From Humulus lupulus (taxonomy: Eukaryota > Streptophyta > Magnoliopsida > Rosales > Cannabaceae), in the NCBI RefSeq assembly GCF_963169125.1, contig NC_084800.1, positions 149,540,397 through 149,604,396 on the forward strand: a DNA stretch of 64,000 bases. The letters are read 5' to 3'. The position numbers and the translations under genes are program-made. Below are positions 24,217 to 34,673 of the stretch, piece by piece. A model generated the notes under the pieces. It was not told where the DNA came from. It was given only the letters and a program-made list of their open reading frames with translations, and did no database searches. Positions within the stretch are counted from its first letter, which is position 1, and every line of letters starts with the position of its first letter.

Positions 24217-24540
24217 CCTGATATAGGTAGTACTTATCAATCCATTTAAGCCCTCTTCAACTGTGTAGTCCCATACCTACACAGTCTTAGAATCATTACA
24301 CTTGACCTTCCCCAGGCGGTGTGGGATTGTACAGCTTACCCGGCCTTTCCCCTCACGGATCATGGGATTTTTACTGTCACAATCACCCCCCCTTACGGAC
24401 CCGACGTCCCAGTCGGCCACACTTCCGGCTGGGTCAAGACTCTGATACCATTATGTGACACCCCACATCACTATGGCTGCTTTCTAGAATGACGACTGGC
24501 CCTACAAACCAAGACAAGTCTTTCCAGCGTGCTTTGTCCT

Positions 24541-24660
24541 CACTCGCACACTTCCTGGGAAAACTTCCCAGGAGGTCACCCATCCCTAGATTACTCCAGG
24601 CCAAGCACGCTTAACCATGGAGTTCTCAAGTGATGGGCTACCGAAAAGAAGATGCACCTT
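24541..24660 (-). repeat. 5S rRNA-derived segment in Cassandra 5' LTR
   Basis: On the minus strand GGTTAAGCGTGCTTGG and GGATGGGTGACCTCCTGG are intact, matching the box A and box C parts of the internal 5S promoter. This lies in the upstream LTR relative to the element's own transcription. In this family the 5S part is thought to supply polymerase III transcription; whether this copy is transcribed cannot be judged from sequence. Confidence 0.9.
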
Positions 24661-25324
24661 CCTGATATAAGTAGTACCTATCAATCCATTTAAGCCCTCT
24701 TCAACTGTGTAGTCCCACACCTACACAGTCTTAGAATCATTACACTTGACCTTCCCCAGGCGGTGTGGGATTGCACAGCTTACCCGGTCTTTCCCCTTAC
24801 GGATCACGGGATTTTGACTGTCACAATAATGTTTATATTCTGTTACTCACTGTATTTGTTAATTCAAGTTTATGTTTTAGTTATTGGTCATTGTATTCGT
24901 TGATTTAAGTTTTCTTACTGAGCCTTGGCTCACGGGGGCTATGTTGTGTAGCTAAGGGAAAGGGAAATCTAGACCATGTGTGAGTTGGAGAACTTTAGGG
25001 GCAGCGTGTACATCAGTAGCTTCTCGACTGCCACGGCTGACGGATCAACAGGTACTAGATCCAAAATTAATTTTGCCGCTTAGGCTGGCTTAAGTTGTAA
25101 TTATTTTGAGGGTTATAAATGCCTTTTAAACACCTATTTTTTTGGGATCCCATGTACAAACTCACGCTTTTTAATGAAAAAAAACTATTCCTATGATCAA
25201 AATCTTTTAACCCTAATCCATTAATTATCCTTTGTAACACATTTTTATCCAAACGACTTGATTAGCAAGTCAAAGACTATTTAAAATATATAGTGTAATG
25301 GTCTTGGCAATCCAGGGTATTGCA

Positions 25325-26093
25325 TGGTAAGTCCTTAGGGAACACATCTAAGAACTCATACACTAGTTTCCTCTTACGAGGATTGCCGCCATAGTGAGAA
25401 ATTGAGTTCAATTCCAAGGGTCTACACAATCTATCAATCTCTCTACTAGAAACAAATGAGTGTGTAGCACTCGAATCAATAAATACATTATATGGGATGC
25501 CATCTCTAGAAAGTTGACCTGTCACTACTGAGGGTCTAGGTTTAGTCTCTACCTGAGTCAAGGAGAACACTCGAGCTGGAGTCAAGTTGTCTGCCGTCTT
25601 GGGTTCCTCTTTCTTCGAACTCAGGCAGTCCTTCTTGAGATGTTCAACCACCACAAACAGATAGCATGCCTTCGCCCGAGATTCTCCTAGATGGCACCTC
25701 CTACACCTGACACACTCCAGGTAACTCTTGCAAGTCTCATTGCCACCCTGGAGGCCACCCTGAACACCTCGAGTCCTTCTATCAAGACCTGTAGAGGTCG
25801 AGATGTTAGGGGTCTTTCTCTTCTGGTCACTAGGGCCTTTGCCCCCACCAAATCCTACTAATGGAGTGACTTTCCTCATAACATCATGTCAAGCAGCATT
25901 CTCCCTCATTATCTTGTTCTCTGCCTCCTCAATTGTGAGGGCCTTTTCAACAACCTAGGCATAAGTTGTTTCTGCAGGTATTGACGTATTCCAAACATCA
26001 TGGGCTATCATAGCATCCGACGCTCGAAAAAATCTATCATGTCTTGTTGCATTAGTAGGCACCGATTCTGGTGCACATTTAGCCAGCCTATCA
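25325..26093 (-). pseudogene. Element H gag-protease remnant
   Basis: On the minus strand a 200-residue open frame (25277-25879; its last ~16 codons lie in B's LTR) contains, from its start: a linker with VGFGGGKGPSDQKRK, a zinc-knuckle region with one Cys lost (YLFVVVEHLKKDC), a protease with FIDSSATHSFV (family D-S-G-A changed to D-S-S-A), and the EFLDVFPKDLP block at the RT border. The protease is shortened by about 80 residues: after the CRPLE block it jumps to the DVFP part. Further right, to 26093, the gag continues out of frame (matching P's gag at about 48900-49130). The gag N-terminus and H's 5' LTR are missing; the copia LTR starts at 26094. Confidence 0.88.
25861..26093 (-). repeat. 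Gypsy gag fragment F, left copy
   Basis: These 233 bp of H's gag (minus strand) recur at 31743-31975 with about seven differences. Here the fragment is continuous with H's gag on its left. Both copies abut a copia LTR at the same base. Confidence 0.9.
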
Positions 26094-27330
26094 TGGTGGG
26101 GTTTCATGCCCTAATTAAAACCCAATTTCTTTGTAATCTCATTTATTATATATCTCATTCATAGTGGAATATAAATATGATTATATCTTCAAAATAAGTT
26201 AATCCTAAGTGTTATATTATTTTATAATATAATGTAAAATTATATTATATTATAATATAATGTTTTAGATTAAATAAATGTGACAAAGTGTGTCACATAT
26301 TGTAACATATAATAGAGAGTTACAATATTTAGATATATGAGATATATCCAAATAATGTAACATATTTGGTGTTACAAATTTGTAACTTCCAAATATTACC
26401 CTTTATTGTGTAAAATTGTTGTTACACAATATTGAGATGAATTTCATAAAGCCATATGTGATATGGCGGTTAGAGATATAATTTTAACCCCAATAATATG
26501 TTTTGGGAGTTACAAAATCATTTGGGAGGGTTTGGAATCGTTTGGAAAAATAGCACAATTTTTTGAGCTGAAATTGGTCAGTGGCCGCGGCCACCATTGT
26601 CTCTGGCCGCGGCCACAGTACAAAAAACTGACCAATTTTCAATTTTTTCAATATTTGCTGAACGGCTCAAAAAACCCAAATAACTCCCAAATCTCTTTTT
26701 TAATTCCATATTAATCCAATAAAACATTGGTAACAGCCATGGGGGTTGGTGGAATTTGAAATTCAAAGGGTGTCTCTAAACTCTATAAATAGGAGCCTAT
26801 AGCTCACTTGTAAGACACAACTTATCTATCCACTAGAGCACTTGGCTAGAAACACCTTGAGGCTTGATAATTCCAGAAAGCTTTTCCAATATCTGAGAGA
26901 GATCCCTTAGTGCTTGAGTTAGGGGGAAATAAGCTTTTGGACAAAGGTTTTAAACCTTGTTCAAGTTGGTGATCCCCAATCCTCTTCACTTAGGTTGTGT
27001 AAGTGAGAGTTTGATTGTGTTTCTGTTCTTCCTTTTATTTTATTGCTTTTCTTCTTATTTTCTTGTTCTATTTACTTGTATATTTTGTTTAAGAGTTGTA
27101 ATCTTTTCATTTGGTCTAAACACTTTATTTTACTTGTAATCTTTTGCTTAGAGTTGTATTCTCACTATTCTCTTCTTCATCATCATCTTCTCTCTTTCTT
27201 TAGTTTATTTATATTTTCAGTTATAGAGTTGTAACCTTATTTAATCAATCTATATTTACTTGTAATATTATTGCATAGAGTTGTAATATTATAATCATTT
27301 CCATTGAGGCAAAACAATATTTTCCTAACA
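26094..27330 (+). mobile_element. Copia element C 5' LTR
   Basis: It starts TGGTGGGGTTTCATGCC and ends TTTTCCTAACA (1237 bp). It matches 31976-33236 along its length apart from two indels: a 26-bp TATTATAT-rich block only here and a ~48-bp GC-rich block only in the right copy. GCCGCGGCC occurs twice as an inverted pair at 26584-26616. A TATA box, TATAAATA, lies at 26784-26791, placing the likely transcript start near 26815. No tRNA-Met primer site is visible after the LTR; gag begins only 30 bp downstream. Confidence 0.88.
26784..26791 (+). promoter_or_regulatory. TATA box of copia LTR (5' copy)
   Basis: TATAAATA stands in a GC-poor context, followed by GGAGCC. The same box is kept at 32689-32696 in the right LTR. 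Confidence 0.7.
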
Positions 27331-27360
27331 TTCAAAAGCTTAACCCTTTTTTTTGTTTCA

Positions 27361-30300
27361 ATGAAAGGGGAAACAATCAAGATCATGAACCAAGACCTAG
27401 TGAGATTGGATAGGTTTGATGGATCCAATTTTACTAGGCGGCAAGACAAGGTGAGGTTTCTTTTAACCACTCTCAAAATCTCCTACATCCTTGAGTCTTC
27501 CTTGGCTCCTCTAGCTGAGCCATCCGACAAAGACACTCCCGAGGAGGTGGAGAAGAGAAGGAAAAGGGAGGAGGACAACATTCTTTGCAGGGGTCATATC
27601 CTCAACACCTTATCCGATAGGCTCTATGACCTCTACACCGAGACCAAATCGGCCAAGGAGATTTGGGATGCACTTGAGAAAAAGTTCAAGGCGGAAGAGG
27701 AAGGTACCAAAAAGTTTTTGATATCTCAATACTTTGATTTCAAATTTTTTGGTGATAAACCTATTCTTCCTCAAATACATGAATTGCAAATTATTGTTAA
27801 TAAATTGAAAGTGTTAAAGATAGAGCTTCCAGAGGCCTTTCAAGTTGGTGCTATTGTGGCTAAATTACCACCAACTTGGAAGAGCTATAGGAAAAGAATC
27901 CTTCATAAAAATGAGGATTATTCTTTGGAGGAAATCCAAAAACATATTTGAATCGAAGAGGAATCGATATGTAGAGATAAACTTGTGGAGGGGTCTAATG
28001 GAGAGACTTCCAAAGAAAATGCGGTGTCACAACCAAAACATCCCAAAAACAAAGGGAAAAAGGGTCATGAGAAACCTTTAGGTCCAAAAACCAATCTAAA
28101 CAAGTTTAAGGGCGAGAAAGGTCCTTGCTTCGTGTGTGGGAAAAAGGGTCACTATGCTAGAGAGTGTAGACATGGAAAAGACCAACAAGGAACTAAGGTG
28201 AACGCAACTCAAGAGGAAAACATAGTTGCTACCCTTAGTGAGGTGAATGCGGTCAAAGGAAAGGTGAAATGGTGGTGGTATGATACATGTGCCACCGTCC
28301 ATGTCACCTATGACAAATCATTGTTCAAGACCTTTGAAGAGTCAAAGGGAAACCATGAGATACAAATGGGCAATGAGGGCAAATCCAAGGTACTTGGCAA
28401 ATGTACTATTGATGTCTACTTCCCCTCCGGCAAGAAAGTCACATTAGTGAATGTACTTTATGTTCCTGAAATGAGTAGAAACTTGGTAAGTGGTGATTTT
28501 CTTGGCAAGCCCGGCATTAAATCCATTTTTTAGTCCGGTAAACTTATACTTACCAAATCAAATGTATTTTTGGGAAAGTGGTACTCTTGTGAGGGTATGG
28601 TTAAATTGTGCACCAATGATGTAACTTTCAATGTTATCAATAAAATTGCTAATTCCGCCTATATTGTTGAGTATGATTCATTATTTTTGTGGCATCTTAG
28701 ACTATCGCATATAGGTTTTTCTACTATGAAAAGAGTAGTAAAATGTGGTATGATTGCATGCAATATTAAAAACTATGGTAAATGTGAAACATGTGTTAAG
28801 GCGAAAATGATTAAGAAACCATTTCCTAGTGTAGAAAGATCATCTAATTTACTAGATTTAATCCATAGTGATCTTTGTGAATTAAATGGTGTTTTAACTA
28901 GAGGTGGTAAAATGTATTTTCTTACTTTTATAGATGATTTTAGTAGATATAACTATGTGTTTATTTTAAAGCATAAAGATGAGACTTTTGATGCTTTTAA
29001 ATTGTATAAATTAGAAGTTGAAAATCAACTAAATAAAAATATTAAGGTGCTAAGAAGTGATAGAGGAGGAGAGTACTTCTCTAATGAATTCAATACATTT
29101 TGTGAAGAAAATGGTATGATTCACGAGTGCACTACACCTTATACACCTCAACACAATGGTGTTGCCGAACGGAAAAATAGGACTTATCTAGAGACGATAA
29201 ATTCTATGTTAGTGTTTTCTAAGTTGAATTTCAACTTATGGGGTGAAGCGCTTTTAACCACTTGTCTCATTCTTAATCGAATACCGATGAAGAAAAAATG
29301 AGATATCTCCATATGAGTTATGGAAAGGAAGAAAAACCAACATAGAGTACTTCAAAGTGTGGGAGTGTCTTGAATATTGCAAGAAAAACGAACCTAATAG
29401 AACAAAGTTAGGTGCAAGAGCCATAAAGTGTGCTTTTGTTGGTTATGCCAACAATAGTAAAGCTTATAGGCTATTAGACTTAGCGTCTAATATTATGATT
29501 GAATCTAGAGAAGTTGAATTCTTTGAGAATATGTTATGTAACAACAATTCTCAAGCTTCAACATCTCTAAAGGAGAATATATTATATGAGAACAATTCTC
29601 AAGCTTCTACATCCAAAGTTGACTCTCGAGAAGAGAATTCTCAAAAGGATGTAAAGCAACCCTTTGAACCTAGAAAAAGTCAAAGGCTTATAAATCATAA
29701 AAGTCTAGTAGTGGATGAGATATATTCTCAACGAATTTCATTCTACATGGTAGAAGGAAATAGAGAGGAAGTCATTAGGAAAATTCCTATTGTACTTCTC
29801 ATTGAGGATGATCCTAAGACTTATAGAGAAGCTATGCAATCGAGAGATAGTGCATTTTGGAAAGAAGCCATCAATGAGGAGATGGATTCCATTTTTTCCA
29901 ATAACACTTGGGAATTGGTAGACCTCCCACCGGGGTCTAAACCAATTGGCTGTAAGTGGGTATTTAGGAGAAAATACCACACTGACGGCACTATCCAAAC
30001 CTTTAAAGCTAGATTAGTAGCTAAAGGGTTTAGGCAAAATGAGGGTATCGATTATTTCGATACCTATGTGCCAGTTGCAAGAACAACATCTATAAGAATT
30101 TTGTTCGCTTTAGCTTCTATACACAACTTGTATGTTCATCAAATGGATGTCAAATGACATTCCTTATTGGTTACCTCAATGAGGAGGTCTATATGGAACA
30201 ACCCGAAGGGTTTGTCCTACCAAAATATGAATATAAAGTTTGTAGACTTGTAAAATCCTTATATGGATTGAAACAAGCTCCTAAGCAATGGCATGAGAAA

Positions 30301-31368
30301 TTCGATCAAGCCATCATGCCTAATGGGTTCAGACATAACAATGTAGACAAGTGTTTGTATTCCAAAACTTGTAAGGGATATGTGATAATTGTTTGCTTAT
30401 ATGTGGAAGACATGCTTATTCTAAGTAATAGCATGAAAGGGATAGAAGAAACGAAGAGGTTTCTATCATCAACCTTCAAGATGAAATATCTTGGAGAAGT
30501 TGATACCATACTCAGTATCAAAGTAAAGAAGCATAGTGGGGGTTTTGTGCTAGGGCAAGCCCACTATGTTGAGAAAGTATTGAACAAATTTAACCATCTC
30601 AAGGTTAAAGATGCCAATACTCCATTCGATCATAGTGTAAAACTAGAGAAGAATGAAGGAAGAGCAGTGGCTCAATTGGAGTACGCTAGTGCTATAGGGA
30701 GTCTAATGTACGCTGCCCAATGTACTAGACTTGATATAGCATTTGCGGTAAGTAAACTTAGTAGGTTTACAAGTAATCCAAGTGTGGATCACTAGAAGGA
30801 AATTGGAAGAGTCCTAGGTTATCTTAAGAAAACCAAAGGACTAAGCCTTCACTACTCCAAATTTCCTTCGATTTTAGAAGGATATATAGATGCAAGTTGG
30901 ATATCCAATCTTGGGGACAACTTGTCCACAAATGGTTGGGTATTTACACTTGGTGGAGGTGCAATTTCTTGGGGTTCCAAGAAACAAACCTGTATATCTC
31001 ATTCCACTATGGAAGCAGAGTTCATAGCTCTAGCTGCTACCGACAAAGAGGCCAAATGGTTAAGGGATCTATTGATAGAGATTCCCCTAATCAAAGATAA
31101 TGTATCTACTATATCGATACATTGTGATAGCCAAGCGACATTGGCTAGAGAATACAACGGAGTGTATAATGGGAAGTCTAGACACATTAGTCTAAGACAT
31201 GGATATGTAAGAGAATTGATTCAAAGAGGAGTCATCTCAATATCCTATGTGAGAACAAGTGAAAATCTAGCGGATCCTTTCACTAAGCCACTAACGAGGG
31301 ATTTAGTGGCTACATCAGTTCGAGGGATGGGACTTAAACTCCCTAAAGAGTTTCATGAAAAATGGTAA
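27361..31368 (+). pseudogene. Ty1/copia gag-pol polyprotein, broken
   Basis: In copia order: a gag UBN2-like domain (27361-27951, LDRFDGSNFTRRQDKVRF to SLEEIQKHI), a zinc knuckle CFVCGKKGHYARECR (28126-28170), a protease with YDTCATVHV at 28278-28304 where the active motif is D-T/S-G-A, an integrase with HLRLSHIG..CETC zinc finger (28690-28800) and the core with HSDLC, RSDRGGEY and HNGVAERKN (28866-29180), RT (29850-30500) with CKWVFRRK and MDVK, an active-site box reading YVEDM (30400-30414) instead of YVDDM, and RNase H (30885-31365) with [20 protein letters not shown] and ADPFTK. Frame is lost or stopped at 27951, 28533, 29301, 30157 and 30795. Protease and RT active-site changes mean it would be dead even without the stops. 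The copia lineage is not assigned. Confidence 0.92.
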
Positions 31369-31742
31369 CCTATCTTAACACTAGTTATTCAACTAGTGTT
31401 AGGTTCAATAGGTAATAACAAGTCAATCAAGTGAATATTAGTTGTACTCAAAACAAGTCCCATCTAAGATATTGAGTACTTGTGTGTTACCAAGTGGAGG
31501 GTTAAAACCGAAAGGTTTTTTTAATAGAATTCAGTCTTGTAAAGACAAGTATTTTTTGTAACAAAATACTCTAAGAATTCTACCTATATGGACCTAGGGG
31601 TGGTGCCGCCTCTCATGATAATTGGGAGTATTCTCAAGAACGTCCATGAATGGAAAGTGCACATGGCCATTAACGGTGCAAAGCTTGACATAGAGGTCTC
31701 AAGTGAACATCGCAAAGGTGTGTGTGTTATCACCGATTTTTC
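31369..31742 (+). other. 3' noncoding part of copia element C
   Basis: This follows the RNase H stop and contains a dyad, ACTAGTTATTCAACTAGT (31381-31398), and a stem AACCGAAAGGTT (31506-31517). It has no gene. It ends at 31742 without a polypurine tract, which should precede a 3' LTR; instead the gypsy gag fragment F begins. The junction shares ATGGAG with the left copy of F. Confidence 0.6.
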
Positions 31743-31975
31743 ATGGAGTTACTTTCCTCATAACATCATGTCAAGCAGCATTCTCCCTCCATATCTTGTT
31801 CTCTACCTCCTCAATTGTGAGGGCCTTTTCAACAACCTAGGCATAAGTTGTTTCCACAGGTATTGACGTATTCCAAACATCATGGGCTATCATAGCATCC
31901 GACGCTTGAAAAAATCTATCATGTCTTGTTGCATTAGTAGGCACCGATTCTGGTGCACATTTAGCCAGCCTATCA
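31743..31975 (-). repeat. Gypsy gag fragment F, right copy, between copia 3' UTR and LTR
   Basis: This is a second copy of 25861-26093, about 97% alike by eye, in the same orientation and directly followed by a copia LTR at the same base as on the left. It is not adjacent to any other gag sequence, so it did not arrive as part of a gypsy insertion. See the findings for possible origins. Confidence 0.9.
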
Positions 31976-33236
31976 TGGTGGGGTTTCATGCCTTAATTAA
32001 AACACAATTTCTTTGTAATCTCATTTATTATATATCTCATTCATAGTGGAATATAAATATGATTATATCTTCAAAATAAGTTAGTCCTAAGTGTTATATT
32101 ATTTTATAATATAATGTTTTAGATTAAATAAATGAGACAAAGTGTGTCACATATTGTAACATATAATAGAGAGTTACAATATTTAGATATATGAGATATA
32201 TCCAAATAATGTAACATATTTGGTGTTACAAATTTGCAACTTCCAAATATTACCCTTTATTGTGTAAAATTGTTGTTACACAATATTGAGATGAATTTCA
32301 TAAATCCTTATGTGATATGGCTGTTAGAGATATGATTTTAACCCCAATAATGTGTTTTGGGAGTTACAAAATCATTTGGGAGGGTTTGGAACCGTTTGGA
32401 AAAACAACACAATTTTTTGTGCTGAAATTGGTCAGTGGCTGCAGCCACCAACATTCAGTGACCGCGGCCTATGGAGCAGAGACCGGTGGCCGTGGCCACC
32501 ATTGTCTTTGGCCGCGGCCATAGGCCAAAAAACTAACCAATTTTTAGTTTTTTCAATATTTGTTGAATGGCTCAAAAAACCCAAATAACTCCCATATCTC
32601 TTTTTTAATTCCATATTAATCCAATTAAACATTGGTAACAGCCATGGGGGTTGGTGGAATTTGAAATTCAAAGGGTGTCTCTAAACTCTATAAATAGGAG
32701 CCTATAGCTCACTTGTAAGACACAACTTATCTATCCACTAGAGCACTTGGCTAGAAAAACCTTGAGGCTTGATGACTCCAGAAAGCATTTCCAATATTTG
32801 AAAGAGATCCCATAGTGCTTGAGTTAGGGGGAAATAAGCTTTTGGACAAAGGTTTTAAACCTTGTTCAAGTTGGTGATCCCAAATCCTCTTCACTTAGGT
32901 TGTGTAAGTGAGAGTTTGATTGTGTTTCTGTTCTTCCTTTTATTCAATTGCTTTTCTTCTTATTTTCTTGTTCTATTTACTTGTATATTTTGTGTAAGAG
33001 TTGTAATCTTTTTTTTTGGTCTAAACACTTTATTTTACTTGTTATCTTTGGCTTAGAGTTGTATTCTCACTATTCTCTTCTTCATCATCATCTTCTCCCT
33101 TTGTTTAGTTTATTTGCATTTTTCAGTTATAGAGTTGTAACCTTATTTAATCAATCTATATTTACTTTTAATATTATTGCATAGAGTTGAAATATTATAA
33201 TCATTTCCATTGAGGCAAAATTATATTTTCCTAACA
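31976..33236 (+). mobile_element. Copia element C right LTR
   Basis: The boundaries are the same as the left LTR: TGGTGGGGTTTCATGCC to TTTTCCTAACA (1261 bp). The GC block at 32435-32522 contains CCGCGGCC-type words, longer than in the left LTR. The five bases after it (CTAAG) do not match the five before the left LTR (TATCA), so no target-site duplication supports this LTR pair as a simple insertion. Confidence 0.88.
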
Positions 33237-33868
33237 CTAAGAGTAGTCAGTGCACATGATTTACATTGAGTTGTCAATCTATGATATGATCTACTTACAT
33301 CGCATTGTTATGTCCTCTCCAGAACATCAGCAAAGTAGTTAAGATCGGATATATTTGTTATATCGGACTGGATCGATATTGACACTTGATAGGATAAGTA
33401 AACATACCATTATTATTTATTCTAGTCATATCATATCGTTGACCACAGGTCAATTCAATGTCAATTCTGAGTGGTTAGTATTCTAATTGATTGTATTATT
33501 TGAGTTCTTTGACTTGTTCGTTACTAGCTTACCCAACTGAGTAGCCCATACATACATCTTGGGAACTCGGTAGTATAATTGAGTGGGAGTGTTAATCATA
33601 GATATGAACATCTATAGCTTCTGAAGAAGAAGTGAAATGATGGTTTCCTTTTAGTTTGGTTCAAGGTGCTAAATGATAGAGATCTCATTTCAGTAATTAA
33701 TATTAGTTTACTGAAATATCATTCACAAGGAACTAAGTGTTTTAAGGATAAAATACAATGAGGGGTAAAATGGTATTTTAGTCTCATCTCATTGTAGACT
33801 GTCTATAGAGGATTGAGTGACAATTATGGTTGTAATTATGGATAATTACTAACGTATCAATATTTGTG
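33237..33868 (+). mobile_element. Remnant of another copia LTR
   Basis: About 630 bp without coding. Phrases such as GAGGGGTAAAATGGTATTTTAG, split here as GAGGGGTAAAATGG and TATTTTAGTCTC, followed by CATCTCATTGTAGA and ATTATGGTTGTAATTATGG, are of the kind seen in Ty1/copia LTRs (from memory of the family, not a search). Neither end is clear, so it is recorded as a fragment. Confidence 0.4.
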
Positions 33869-34619
33869 TACACCCTAATTCTCCAATGGACTATTAGCGA
33901 GCTGAGGTATGGCATAATTATTTATTAGCCACATGGATGACATGAACCCGGAGCTGTTGTTACAAGGTCCCACCTCTTTAGCTCGAGGTAACCAAATGCT
34001 TACTAAGGTTACTAAGGAGTTGGGTCAGAAGTATGGACACCGCGGGCTAAGAATACCTCCAATTCGAGGTACGAGCTTGAGTTGGCAGCTGTGACCCCTT
34101 ATAAAGTCAACCACGCAATATAAACGTGCATATATCAGACATCACGTGTCTGATGTATCCCTGAATTCTCGGACACGCAGCGTAAACGTGCGTGTTTAGG
34201 CACCCACGACTGGGTTGGGCCGTGCGGCTCATTATCCCCCTTACCTATTGATTAAACCACACTTCATTTGTCAGGTTTTAGGAATTAATCATGAATGTCG
34301 CAGAAGTGACATGATGGGTAAGAAGGTCACGGGATGGCCCCCTTGCCAACCCCCAAGTGCCCTCTCCTATAAATATGGAGACCCTGGGAGTTGCAAAGGG
34401 TTGGATTCTATTGTGTAAAGAAATACCCTGTAAAGAATACCAGAAAACTAGCAATAATATTGGCTGGTGGAGTAGAAAGATTTTAACCTTTGAACCACCT
34501 AAAAAAGTATTCGTATCACCATTTTATTTCAAGATCATTCATCTGTTACGGTTCATTACTTAGCACTAACCCATTCTCTTATTCTATTAATTACCTGTTG
34601 GCAAAGAACCGCATCAACA
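33869..34619 (+). mobile_element. Element T 5' LTR (Tat-type Ty3/gypsy)
   Basis: The LTR ends GCATCAACA at 34619, directly before TTTGGTGCTTTC. The start is placed at TGTACACCCTAATTC (33869) because copia-like sequence stops there; this is an estimate. CTCCTATAAATATGGAG (34364-34380) is a good core promoter. Direct repeats of AACGTGC and ACACGC occur at 34120-34195. No gene is inside. Confidence 0.65.
34368..34375 (+). promoter_or_regulatory. TATA box of element T
   Basis: TATAAATA is preceded by a C-rich stretch and lies about 250 bp before the LTR end. This is a standard plant polymerase II arrangement. Confidence 0.7.
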
Positions 34620-34673
34620 ATTTGGTGCTTTCATTGAGAGCTTGTTAGATTGGTGCTATCGCAAATACCCTAC

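Larger units (their letters stand above)
24010..24825 (-). mobile_element. Cassandra TRIM with 5S rRNA-derived LTRs, TSD ATAAT
   Basis: Two 372-bp direct repeats (24010-24381 and 24454-24825), each TGTGAC..TGTCACA, flank only 72 bp of interior. The insert is bounded by ATAAT at 24005-24009 and 24826-24830. On the minus strand the interior starts with TGGTATCAGAGTC, an initiator-Met primer site, and ends with a GGGGGGG purine tract next to the left repeat, so the element runs right to left. Both LTRs carry 5S rRNA sequence. This architecture (miniature LTR element, 5S in the LTR, Met primer site, no coding) is that of the Cassandra family known across vascular plants. By eye the LTRs differ at about 16 of 372 sites, nearly all transitions, so the copy is moderately old. 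Confidence 0.95.
11234..25324 (+). mobile_element. Element B: Tekay-type Ty3/gypsy, composite, TSD TGGTA
   Basis: This full-span entry covers 5' LTR (11234-13387 plus 18819-19017), interior (19018-22200) and 3' LTR (22201-24009 plus 24826-25324). It inserted into H between protease and RT, in the opposite orientation. A perfect TGGTA duplication brackets it. Two later insertions sit in its LTRs: element A in the 5' one, Cassandra in the 3' one. Without them B is about 7.8 kb. The interior lacks gag and protease and begins almost directly with RT, so B could not move on its own. Confidence 0.9.
22201..25324 (+). mobile_element. Element B 3' LTR, split by Cassandra
   Basis: It starts TGTAACAACCTG after the polypurine tract and ends GGGTATTGCA at 25324, with TGGTA following. 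Cassandra occupies 24010-24825. GC-rich islets lie at 23263-23435. The GAGCCTTGGCTCACGGG block is at 24920-24940, but the splice-donor-like GCAGGTAAAG has decayed to GTAGCTAAGGG. It contains no gene. Confidence 0.9.

Noticed and set aside
24541..24660. A functional 5S rRNA gene
   Set aside because: Only the promoter boxes match; the rest is diverged, and the segment lies within a Cassandra LTR with its partner copy 444 bp away.
26957..27234. Hydrophobic Phe/Leu-rich open frames that look like membrane proteins (also 32862-33184)
   Set aside because: They translate a T-rich part of the copia LTR present in both copies.
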